From: Treponema sp.
Lineage (GTDB): Bacteria; Spirochaetota; Spirochaetia; Treponematales; Treponemataceae
NCBI GenBank assembly: GCA_012799545.1
Contig: JAAZLA010000157.1
Location: forward strand, 1-7,366
DNA length: 7,366 bases
Direction: 5' to 3'
How positions within the stretch are numbered: the first letter of the stretch is position 1; each line of letters starts with the position of its first letter. Both the position numbers and the translations under genes were made by a program. Positions 1 to 6,435 of this stretch are shown here, piece after piece. The notes under the pieces were generated by a model. The model saw nothing but the letters and a program-made list of their open reading frames with translations, was not told the DNA's origin and made no database searches.

Positions 1-614
1 GGAATCTCTCTTGGATCCCCTCCTGAATCAAAGGCATAGGTTGTACCTGGCAAAATTGTTTGTACGATTTTTTCCTGAACCATGCTGTCAAAACTTGAAT
101 AGTTTCCCATCATTTCATTAAAAACAACACCCTGAATCGAAACTGCCCCATCCTCACCGAGAGCCAGTCGATGTGCTTCTTGCATAAAGATTTCTTTTTT
201 CAATAATGGGAAAAAAACCGCATCTGCATACACCGCCATGAGATTAAAATAATCTGCCTCGACGGTTGAACTGGCGGGATAGACTGTCTTATCGGGAAAG
301 GTCATGGCGTTTAAAAAGGTTTTTACCGACTGATTTGCCATGCGTATAAAGGGATCTTTTAAGGGGTAGTTTTTTGAGCCACAGAGTACCGAATGTTCCA
401 TAATATGGGCAAGACCAGTGGAATCACTTGGAATTGTTTTAAAGGCAAAAGAAAACAAATTTTCACTGTCATCATTATACATATGAAATATTTCTAAGCC
501 AGTTTCATTATGGCGAAGCCAAATACCCTCAGACTTATAGTCAAGAATAGGACTTATATCTAAAACGGTAAAACCATTGTACACATCATTTATATGCAGC
601 ATTTTTTCATTCAT
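1..614 (-). CDS. M16C-family zinc metallopeptidase (PreP/insulinase-like), N-terminal part, truncated by window edge
   Basis: An open frame reads from an ATG at 614 leftwards to the window edge and gives 204 residues of the N-terminal catalytic domain. It carries the inverted zinc motif HxxEH as H70-I-M-E73-H74, followed by S-V-L-C-G-S, which is typical of the M16C (presequence protease, Cym1, falcilysin) branch. The third zinc ligand is E167 in the conserved G-V-V-F-N-E-M segment, so the active site looks intact. Family members are around 1000 residues and form a clam-shell that degrades short unfolded peptides; the other lobe would lie beyond the window. No signal peptide is visible, so a cytoplasmic location is inferred. 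The start is uncertain: residue 5 is also Met (ATG at 602), and neither start has a strong Shine-Dalgarno. The gene is divergent from recJ. The family call is secure; the physiological substrate is unknown. Confidence 0.93.
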   Translation of the reverse strand, partial: MNEKMLHINDVYNGFTVLDISPILDYKSEGIWLRHNETGLEIFHMYNDDSENLFSFAFKTIPSDSTGLAHIMEHSVLCGSKNYPLKDPFIRMANQSVKTFLNAMTFPDKTVYPASSTVEADYFNLMAVYADAVFFPLLKKEIFMQEAHRLALGEDGAVSIQGVVFNEMMGNYSSFDSMVQEKIVQTILPGTTYAFDSGGDPREI

Positions 615-707
615 AAAAATGACTATAGCATAGAAAATCTTTTAGTGCTAGATTTTGACTCCTATTCGTGGTAGAGTAAAAGGTATATTACTAGGTTAAG
701 GAATCTC
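615..707. promoter_or_regulatory. Divergent intergenic region, probable promoters for M16C gene and recJ
   Basis: These 93 bp separate two divergent start codons, so promoters for both directions should lie here or just inside the genes. On the plus strand TTGACT (655-660) and TATATT (684-689) resemble -35 and -10 hexamers, but the 23-bp spacing is too long for an ordinary sigma-70 promoter, so at most one of them is used as such. On the minus strand TATGCT (632-627) and TATAGT (627-622) are -10-like. Either would give a very short leader before the ATG at 614, which slightly favours the start at 602. No clear operator or riboswitch is visible. Promoter presence is inferred from gene arrangement; the individual boxes are weak. 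Confidence 0.35.
698..702 (+). promoter_or_regulatory. Shine-Dalgarno of recJ (AAGGA)
   Basis: AAGGA lies 5 nt before the ATG at 708 and supports that codon as the recJ start. Confidence 0.7.
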
Positions 708-2849
708 ATGGCAATTTGGAAAAAAGAAGCAATCTCAAAAGAAATTATTAAGGCCCTTGATACGCGCTATTCTTGTGGTCCCCTTGTTTCAACGATTTTG
801 GCACGAAGGGGCATAACAGAGGGCGAAGACATCTTGTATTTTTTAGAAGATGATTTACGCTATCAACACAATCCCTTTTTATTTAATGAAATGGAGGATG
901 CTGTCGATCGCATTATGGATGCCAAAGCTGAAGGTGAAAAAGTTCTTATTTTTGGAGATAGGGATGTAGACGGTATTACAAGTACGGTTTTGCTCTATGA
1001 ATGCTTAAAAGACCTCGGAATTGATGTCAGCTACAGGCTTCCCAAAGATGATGAGCCATATGGATTAAACATACAAGCAATCGATGATTTTGCTGAAAAC
1101 TATGGCTCTCTTATAATCACCGTCGACTGTGGTATATCGAACTACGATGAAATCCAATACGCCCATGAAAAAGGCATTTCTGTCATCATTACTGACCATC
1201 ACACTCCACCTGAAAAATTGCCGGAAGATTGTATTATTATCAACCCAAAAATGGAAGGAGAGGACTATCCTTTTGAACATATTTCTGGCTGTGCAGTTGC
1301 CTATAAGCTTGCTACAGCCTTGCGTTTTGCCCAAAGCGATGCCTATAAACAAGAGATTTGCTTGCTACACGTACGTCCTCTGAAAGATGCCTATCAAATA
1401 GAATGTATTAAAATACAAAACATGTGTGAAAAAGAGCGCTTGAGTGAAACCATTGTTCCAGGGCTTATCAGCATATCAAAAACAAGGCTCCCTGAATTCT
1501 TGCAAGGGCAACAAATTTTTGTATGGGATGAAGCAATAGAAAAAAAACTTTTAAAGGATGCTTTTGGAGCAGGAATTGAATTTAATCTCTACGACATTCA
1601 AAACGATATCGCAAGCCTCATACCCTCAGTAAAGGATTTAAGTCTTTTACGGCTTAAACAGTTTTCAAAAATTGCGCGCTATCATCCTGAAAAAAATACC
1701 GAGATAGATGTTTTTTTTAATATCTTTATCACCTTTATGCAAAAACTCGGTGACTCCAAAACAAAAAATAATAATGACTTAGGACTCAACAAGGATGAAA
1801 GCGATTTACAACTTCTTGCAATATCCACGATTGCAGATATTATGCCGCTAAAAAATGAAAACCGCCTCTTTGTAAAACAAGCCCTCAAAACCATAAATGA
1901 GGGGAGAATACGACCAGGTTTGCAAGAACTTATGGCACGGCAAAATCTTCTCGGAAAAAAAATAACAAGCACCGATATCGCCTGGTCCATAACGCCTGCC
2001 CTAAACGCAACAGGAAGGCTTGGTAGTCCAGAAATATCCCTTGAGCTGCTCCTAGAAACAGAGCAAAAAAAACGAAATGAAATCTGCGAATCAATTATAG
2101 AAATAAACAATAAAAGAAAAGAGCTCGGAAATGAGGCTTGGGGCTATGCAGAAAATGCGATATTTAAAAGCCTTGACGACTACCACCAAAACATTGTTGT
2201 TATCTATGACGAGCGTATTCATCGTGGGGTTACCGGCATCATAGCCGCTCGAGTTTCACAACTTATCGGCAAACCCGCTTTTATACTTACAAGCCTTGAA
2301 GATAGCATAATAGGTTCAGTCCGTTCAAACAAGAACCTTGAAGTTATGCCTATCCTAAACCAATGTAGCGATTTATTTATAAACTTTGGAGGACATGCCT
2401 TTGCCGCAGGTTTTAGCTTGGAAAAAGAAAAACTTCCTGAGCTACTTAATCGCTTAAAGACAATTTCAAGCAACTTAGAAATTTCTGATGTGGAAGAAAG
2501 TCTTGCTATCGATGCGCAATTACAGGAAAAACATTTGACACAAGAAATTCTAAAAACAATTGATTTATTTGAACCCTATGGAGAAGAAAACCCTCCCCTC
2601 CTTTTTGCCTCAGATAAATTAAAAATTCTCAATGCGGATATACTTGGAAAGGTTGAACCCTTTCACTTAAAACTAACTCTCGCTGTTGATAAAACAAAAT
2701 GGCCTGCTCTTTTTTGGCGAGAATCAAAGCGACTTAAACGAGATTTTGACACAGGCGATAGAATCAATCTAGCATATACAATAAGTAGAAATACCTTTAA
2801 CGGTATGGAATCTTTACAAATGATAGTTAGCGATATACAAAAACCTTAA
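708..2849 (+). CDS. recJ: Single-stranded-DNA-specific 5'-3' exonuclease RecJ with large internal insert
   Basis: RecJ degrades single-stranded DNA 5' to 3' and serves RecF-pathway recombination, mismatch repair and base-excision repair in the cytoplasm. The 713 residues carry the DHH-family motifs in order: motif I G83-D-R-D-V-D-G89, motif II T-V-D140-C-G, motif III D163-H164-H165, and motif IV T-I-A-D377-I-M-P-L. Next come N-A-T-G-R-L-G (about 433-439), the G-V-T-G-I-I-A-A-R segment (507-515) and the DHHA1 signature G-G-H-A-F-A-A-G-F (561-569). The C-terminal 100-odd residues match the RecJ OB-fold region. All expected metal ligands are present. Two things are odd: Tyr of the usual D-Y-D motif I is Arg, and about 150 extra residues (roughly 210-360) separate H165 from D377, where bacterial RecJ normally has about 60 residues in total. 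This explains the length of 713 against about 570 in short RecJ proteins. It is first in a unit with the M23 gene 16 bp downstream. Confidence 0.96.
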   Translation: MAIWKKEAISKEIIKALDTRYSCGPLVSTILARRGITEGEDILYFLEDDLRYQHNPFLFNEMEDAVDRIMDAKAEGEKVLIFGDRDVDGITSTVLLYECLKDLGIDVSYRLPKDDEPYGLNIQAIDDFAENYGSLIITVDCGISNYDEIQYAHEKGISVIITDHHTPPEKLPEDCIIINPKMEGEDYPFEHISGCAVAYKLATALRFAQSDAYKQEICLLHVRPLKDAYQIECIKIQNMCEKERLSETIVPGLISISKTRLPEFLQGQQIFVWDEAIEKKLLKDAFGAGIEFNLYDIQNDIASLIPSVKDLSLLRLKQFSKIARYHPEKNTEIDVFFNIFITFMQKLGDSKTKNNNDLGLNKDESDLQLLAISTIADIMPLKNENRLFVKQALKTINEGRIRPGLQELMARQNLLGKKITSTDIAWSITPALNATGRLGSPEISLELLLETEQKKRNEICESIIEINNKRKELGNEAWGYAENAIFKSLDDYHQNIVVIYDERIHRGVTGIIAARVSQLIGKPAFILTSLEDSIIGSVRSNKNLEVMPILNQCSDLFINFGGHAFAAGFSLEKEKLPELLNRLKTISSNLEISDVEESLAIDAQLQEKHLTQEILKTIDLFEPYGEENPPLLFASDKLKILNADILGKVEPFHLKLTLAVDKTKWPALFWRESKRLKRDFDTGDRINLAYTISRNTFNGMESLQMIVSDIQKP
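1335..1793 (+). other. Extra domain inside RecJ (residues ~210-362), possibly a degenerate DnaQ-like fold
   Basis: This segment has no counterpart in the standard RecJ core and falls between the C-A-V-A-Y-K-L-A helix (195-202) and the L-L-A-I-S-T-I-A-D strand (369-377). Predicted by eye, it begins with two beta strands (217-223 and 229-236), then a helix and strand pair L-P-E-F-L-Q-G-Q-Q-I-F-V-W (261-273), a helix W-D-E-A-I-E-K-K-L-L (273-282), an N-L-Y-D296 segment, and helices at 309-322 and 333-347. This order recalls DEDDh exonucleases, with W-D-E-A-I-E-K-K-L-L in place of H-N-A-x-F-D-x-x-F-L. The first D-x-E acids would be H221 and R223, so catalysis is unlikely. A polar linker rich in Lys and Asn (349-365) closes the insert. 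The boundaries are approximate. The existence of the insert is seen; its fold is inferred. Confidence 0.6.
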
Positions 2850-2853
2850 ATAT

Positions 2854-2857
2854 GGAT
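2854..2857 (+). promoter_or_regulatory. Weak Shine-Dalgarno of the M23 peptidase gene (GGAT)
   Basis: GGAT ends 8 nt before the ATG at 2866 and lies in the 16-bp gap after the recJ stop. It is a weak site, which fits a downstream gene that also depends on ribosomes arriving from recJ. Confidence 0.4.
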
Positions 2858-2865
2858 CTACAAAA

Positions 2866-3834
2866 ATGACAATACAAAAAAAACTTTTTCTCTTTTTTAT
2901 GCTTGCTCTTTTTGCAAGCAGCCCTTTTTTTTCCGCTTCAAAAACGTTTCGCTTTGGCTCAAATATAATTACAAGTATTTTTGACGAAAATCTATATCCG
3001 GGAGATCCCGTTTTTCTAAAGCTCCTTGTCGAAAGCCCTTTTATAAAAAATGAAATAAACGCTCGTGTTGAAATAATAGAAAATAAAACAGGAAAAAGAA
3101 TTCGCTCCGCAAAGATGTACAATCTAGAAGAAGGAAACATAAATCCAACTACAAAAATACTCTTTGTCGGTCTACCACTTTCAACCTATCTAAACCCAGG
3201 AAGCTACACGATGCAAGTAGATTTCCAAAGCAATGCACTCAGCGAAATACTTTTTATCCCATTTAGCCTTAAAGAAAAAACTTTTGTAAAAGAAACTATC
3301 TTGCTCGATCCTGTAAATACCGCGATTAAAACAGATGATTCACCGCAAAGAATGGCACAGATAGATAACTTAAATGCAGTCCTCAACACAATAAACCTCA
3401 AAGCTAAAAAAACAATTGAAGCATTTATGCAACCAGTTCACTCTACCCGACGAACAAGTTTTTTTGGAGACAGAAGAACCTTTGCCTATTCCAATGGCAA
3501 ATCAGAAACAAACTTACATTTTGGAATAGATTTTGGAGTTCCAATCGGAACAGAAATATTTGCCTGTGCAAGCGGAAAAGTTTTAATGAGCGAAATGCGA
3601 AACTCCACTGGTTGGACGATAGTCATTGAACATTTCCCCGGTCTTTATAGCCTGTATTATCACTTAGATAAAATGCTTGTAAAAAAAGGCGACTTTGTGC
3701 AAAAAGGTGATCTCATAGGGCTTTCTGGAAAAACGGGCTTAGCAACAGGCCCACATTTGCATTGGGAAATGCGCCTTCTCGCTGAAGCGGTAAATCCAGA
3801 TTATTTTGTAGAACGATTTGATTTATTTAAATAA
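2866..3834 (+). CDS. Exported M23-family (LytM/NlpD-type) metallopeptidase
   Basis: This 322-residue protein is a predicted secreted peptidoglycan endopeptidase or a close relative. The N-terminus is a classic signal peptide: K5-K6, a hydrophobic core (7-22), and a likely signal peptidase I site after S23-A-S25. There is no lipobox cysteine. Residues about 27-135 look all-beta and may form an Ig-like domain (Y-P-G-D-P-V-F-L-K-L-L to Y-T-M-Q-V-D-F). A helical linker (about 160-188) leads to the M23 domain (about 190-315). Its zinc ligands are all present: H218-x-x-x-D222 and H299 in G-P-H297-L-H299-W-E, with H266 in Y-Y-H-L as the catalytic-site histidine. The domain should therefore be active, unlike EnvC-type degenerate LytM proteins. 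The gene follows recJ by 16 bp on the same strand and is probably cotranscribed, with no obvious functional link. A hairpin followed by a T run lies in its first codons. It ends 2 bp from the stop of the convergent gene. Confidence 0.92.
   Translation: MTIQKKLFLFFMLALFASSPFFSASKTFRFGSNIITSIFDENLYPGDPVFLKLLVESPFIKNEINARVEIIENKTGKRIRSAKMYNLEEGNINPTTKILFVGLPLSTYLNPGSYTMQVDFQSNALSEILFIPFSLKEKTFVKETILLDPVNTAIKTDDSPQRMAQIDNLNAVLNTINLKAKKTIEAFMQPVHSTRRTSFFGDRRTFAYSNGKSETNLHFGIDFGVPIGTEIFACASGKVLMSEMRNSTGWTIVIEHFPGLYSLYYHLDKMLVKKGDFVQKGDLIGLSGKTGLATGPHLHWEMRLLAEAVNPDYFVERFDLFK
2900..2932 (+). terminator. Terminator-like hairpin plus T8 run inside the signal-peptide codons of the M23 gene
   Basis: TGCTTGC (2900-2906) and GCAAGCA (2914-2920) form a perfect 7-bp stem with a 7-nt T-rich loop. 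GCCC follows and then eight T (2925-2932). A 4-nt gap before the T run is poor for a standard intrinsic terminator, and the region is fully coding (residues 12-23). It may attenuate readthrough from recJ when translation of this gene is slow, or it may be chance in an AT-rich signal sequence. Confidence 0.25.
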
Positions 3835-3835
3835 A
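3822..3835. repeat. 14-bp perfect AT palindrome at the convergent gene junction
   Basis: TTTATTTAAATAAA is its own reverse complement. It covers the last codons and TAA stop of the M23 gene and ends 1 bp before the TAG of the opposing gene. With no G/C pairs and no loop it is a poor terminator stem. It is the only visible structure at the junction. Confidence 0.5.
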
Positions 3836-3836
3836 G

Positions 3837-4442
3837 CTATTGTACATAGACTCGTCCATTTTCAAAGTACAGAGAATAGATACGCCCACGTTCAGCTCTT
3901 TCTAAAGAAAGGCTAAGGTCGTCTAGAAAAAAAGGACGAAATGAGAAAAAAAGTTTTTTGAAGATATTCTTATGCAGTATAAATGCTTCCAAAGATCTCA
4001 GAGCTTTTTCGCTGGCTGTATTTTCATCTGCACTTCTCGGAGCGCTTGCATAGGTCTTTGTTTGCACAAAGGGTCTCAAGTCTGTTCCATGTGCTTGACG
4101 TTTTTTATCGACTTGTATATTTTGAATTGTTGTAGGATAGACAAGCATTTTTTTATTATACTGCGCATACGTAAAATGGACTTTCAAATAATCTGCAGGC
4201 CAAGAACGCTCAAGAGAGGCAAGCTCATTTCCTTGTAGATCATAAAACCAAAAACGTGCATTGACGGAGCTATCTCCGTATGAGTTAATAACAAAACGCA
4301 TCATTTCATATGGCTTCGGTAGCTCAGGAAGCCTTTGAATATTTTTTATTATTAAAAGAAGATGCACGGTATTCACAGAAAAAATAAAAACGATGAGTAT
4401 AAAAAAATAAAAAAGGATGCGCGTAAAAAAAGTTCTATTCAT
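3837..4442 (-). CDS. Membrane-anchored protein of unknown function, downstream of ligA
   Basis: I do not recognise this 201-residue protein. It has one strong N-terminal membrane segment (about 9-33, F-Y-F-F-I-L-I-V-F-I-F-S) preceded by R3 and R8, so it is probably an inner-membrane anchor with the rest outside the cytoplasm. The exported part mixes beta-rich stretches (A-R-F-W-F-Y-D-L-Q-G-N-E-L, 62-74; a C-terminal Y-S-L-Y-F-E-N-G-R-V-Y-V, 189-200) with a helix near 143-158. There are no cysteines and no catalytic motif that I can name. The chosen ATG at 4442 overlaps the ligA stop by 8 bp (ATGAATAG). A TTG two codons upstream (4448) is in frame but no better supported. No clear Shine-Dalgarno precedes either codon, so expression probably depends on translation of ligA. 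It is last in the minus-strand unit and ends 2 bp from the M23 stop. Its reality is supported by long frame, membrane segment and spacing. Confidence 0.8.
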   Translation of the reverse strand: MNRTFFTRILFYFFILIVFIFSVNTVHLLLIIKNIQRLPELPKPYEMMRFVINSYGDSSVNARFWFYDLQGNELASLERSWPADYLKVHFTYAQYNKKMLVYPTTIQNIQVDKKRQAHGTDLRPFVQTKTYASAPRSADENTASEKALRSLEAFILHKNIFKKLFFSFRPFFLDDLSLSLERAERGRIYSLYFENGRVYVQ

Positions 4443-6423
4443 GGCCAATCAAACGTAAAAATTCTTTTTCATCGATAATCGGTATACCAAGCTCACCTGC
4501 TTTTTTATTTTTGCTCGAACCACTTTCAATATTGTTTGTGACTAAAAAAGAGAGGTCTTTTACGACAGAGCTTTTAACCATACCACCATTTTTTTTAACC
4601 AAAGCTTCGGCCTCGCTCCGCTTCATCGTATACAGCTCACCAGTAAAACAAAAGGATTTTCCACTTAAGGCTGCCTCAGTTTCTTCATCTAAGCTAAGGA
4701 TTTTATTTGATATAAGAAACAACATCTCTTCCTTATGTTCAGCTAAACCTTCAACTAAATTGCGTGCTGAGATTTCTCCAAAACCATGAACTGATGCTAT
4801 CTCATCAACTGAGGCTGAAAAAAAATCTTCGAGTTTTTTATATCCTGCTTGTATGAGGTTTTCAATTTGTGTTTCGCCAAAACCTTCTATGTCAAAACCT
4901 GCGATAAAAGTAGAAAGCGAAAGTGTTTTTCTGTCGTGAATTGATTGGTAAACCTTCTTTGCGCCGAGGGATTCTTTTTCTTTTTCTAAACTTTCTTCAT
5001 TAAGAAAAAATGGACGAAGGTCTTCTTCTGTGAGACTATAAAAATCTTTTATAGAGCTAAGCCTTCCTGACAAAAACAATTTTTCTATGAGCCCTATACC
5101 AAGGTCGCGAATATCCAGACTTGCTACCCATTTTTCAAGTCTATGATGGATACGTTTCGGACAAGCTTTATTGGGACAAAAAAGTCTTGTCCCCTCATCA
5201 AGAAGTTTTGTGTTACAAGCGCTACATTTTGTAGGGAAGATACTATTTTCTTCATCAAAAAGAGAACCTAAGCTATTCTCGTTTTTTTCATACGAGTGCT
5301 TATATCCTTCTAAAACATATTCGATTTTGGGAATTATTTCACCGCGTTTTGTAACTACAACATGGCTGCCTATTTTAATACCTAGATTTCGAATAGTGTT
5401 TGGGTTTACAAGGCTTGCTCTTTGTACCGTCGTACCAGCCAAAAATACCGGCTCAAATTCCGCTATGGGGGTATAGGTTACTCCAGACTCACTCCAAACA
5501 ATATTTTTTACAATGCTTATAGCTTCTTCCAAGGTAAACTTAAAAGCAATTTGTTTTTCTGGTCGTCGACGTTCTGCATCAGCAAGGTCTATTTCCAAAC
5601 CCTTAACAACAAGCCCGTCTATATCATAGTCTAAGCCTTCCCTTTCTTCCATTACCTGTGCACGAAAATCTATTACTTCATTTGCACCCTGACAAAGCTT
5701 AAAAGGCACAATTTCAAAACCTTGTTTTTCAATCCAAAGCACCTTTTCTTTTTCATTTGTATACAGCGCTTCTTGCCCTGAAAAAAAAGCATCGTAACAA
5801 AGTATATGTAAGTGCTCACTTCCAGAACCATCTTTTCTTTTCATCAAGCCATTTGCAGCGTTTCGACAATTTGCCTTATCAGGGTAGTGTGTTTTATGAA
5901 TTTCCTTTTTCATAATAACTTCAGCGCGAACGCCACCACTTATATCGAGTCTATTTCCAGCAGCATCTTTTAAGGATTTTACAAGCCCCTGCATTTTCAA
6001 AACATTCTTCGTTATATCATCGCCTATTTCACCATCACCACGAGTTACCGCGCGGGTAAACAGGCCTTTTTCAAACTGTAATTCTAAACTTGCACCGTCC
6101 AGTTTGTACTCAACGAGAAAGTTTTTAAAAGACATTTTATCTGCCCAGGCTCGAAACTCTTCTGGATTTGCAGCCTTCTCTTGACTTCCCATAGGGATGA
6201 GATGCCGTACTTTTTGAAAAACGCCACCTGTTTTTGTCTTTTCCTCAGGAAGAATATCGCTACCTATCTTTTGTAAAAGTGGATTATCTGGATCCTTCTC
6301 TTTTAATAAATCCCAAAGTTGATCAAAGGCTTCATCAGAAATTTCCGCCTCACCTCCATAGTATGAAGCTTGATAGCCTTCTATAAGAGAAACTAATTCT
6401 TCTACTGAATACTCTTTTTTCAT
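4435..6423 (-). CDS. ligA: NAD+-dependent DNA ligase LigA
   Basis: LigA seals 3'-OH/5'-phosphate nicks using NAD+ during replication and repair. The 662 residues match the usual length of about 670, with all domains in order. The Ia NAD+-binding domain (1-70) has Y21-Y22 and I-S-D30-E-A-F-D34. The nucleotidyltransferase domain has the adenylated lysine K107-L-D-G, T-R-G-D-G-E-I-G (127-134), V-R166-A-E168, D267-I-D-G-L-V-V-K274 and I-A-F-K-F. The OB fold has G-T-T-V-Q-R-A-S-L-V-N (330-340) and R-G-E-I-I-P-K (360-366). The Cys4 zinc finger is C400, C403, C416, C421. Helix-hairpin-helix repeats span about 430-570, and a BRCT domain runs from about 585 to the end. Oddities: the common R-G-E is R-A-E, and the usual P-M-L-S-L-x-N-A is P-M-G-S-Q-E-K-A (77-84). 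It starts 10 bp after the trmB stop with a good Shine-Dalgarno and is presumably essential. Confidence 0.97.
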   Translation of the reverse strand: MKKEYSVEELVSLIEGYQASYYGGEAEISDEAFDQLWDLLKEKDPDNPLLQKIGSDILPEEKTKTGGVFQKVRHLIPMGSQEKAANPEEFRAWADKMSFKNFLVEYKLDGASLELQFEKGLFTRAVTRGDGEIGDDITKNVLKMQGLVKSLKDAAGNRLDISGGVRAEVIMKKEIHKTHYPDKANCRNAANGLMKRKDGSGSEHLHILCYDAFFSGQEALYTNEKEKVLWIEKQGFEIVPFKLCQGANEVIDFRAQVMEEREGLDYDIDGLVVKGLEIDLADAERRRPEKQIAFKFTLEEAISIVKNIVWSESGVTYTPIAEFEPVFLAGTTVQRASLVNPNTIRNLGIKIGSHVVVTKRGEIIPKIEYVLEGYKHSYEKNENSLGSLFDEENSIFPTKCSACNTKLLDEGTRLFCPNKACPKRIHHRLEKWVASLDIRDLGIGLIEKLFLSGRLSSIKDFYSLTEEDLRPFFLNEESLEKEKESLGAKKVYQSIHDRKTLSLSTFIAGFDIEGFGETQIENLIQAGYKKLEDFFSASVDEIASVHGFGEISARNLVEGLAEHKEEMLFLISNKILSLDEETEAALSGKSFCFTGELYTMKRSEAEALVKKNGGMVKSSVVKDLSFLVTNNIESGSSKNKKAGELGIPIIDEKEFLRLIGHE

Positions 6424-6431
6424 TATCTTCG

Positions 6432-6435
6432 CCTC
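6432..6435 (-). promoter_or_regulatory. Shine-Dalgarno of ligA (GAGG), overlapping the trmB stop
   Basis: GAGG on the minus strand sits 8 nt before the ligA ATG (6423). The trmB stop TGA (6436-6434) shares its GA with the GAGG, so a ribosome terminating trmB covers the ligA initiation site. Confidence 0.75.

Noticed and set aside
655..689. TTGACT and TATATT as a paired sigma-70 promoter for recJ
   Set aside because: The 23-bp spacing is well outside the usual 16-18 bp, so the pair is not called as one promoter.
1682..2110. A 142-codon minus-strand open frame inside recJ
   Set aside because: It lies opposite strongly conserved recJ coding sequence; its product is a low-complexity Ser/Phe-rich shadow with no motif or ribosome-binding site.
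2852..2869. A five-codon ATG...TGA mini-ORF between recJ and the M23 gene, overlapping the M23 start as ATGA
   Set aside because: It has no Shine-Dalgarno of its own and is too short to tell from chance; the GGAT inside it is better read as part of the M23 ribosome-binding site.
2925..2932. Runs of eight identical bases (also at 4589-4596 and elsewhere) as phase-variation tracts
   Set aside because: Such runs are common throughout this AT-rich window, including in essential ligA, and all frames are intact.
2814..3140. A 108-codon minus-strand open frame across the recJ/M23 junction
   Set aside because: It is antisense to two recognised genes, with a composition typical of the complement of Lys/Glu-rich coding sequence.
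3898..3911. CTTTC-TAAA-GAAAG inverted repeat as a terminator
   Set aside because: It is a 5-bp weak stem inside the membrane-protein coding region with no T run in either direction.
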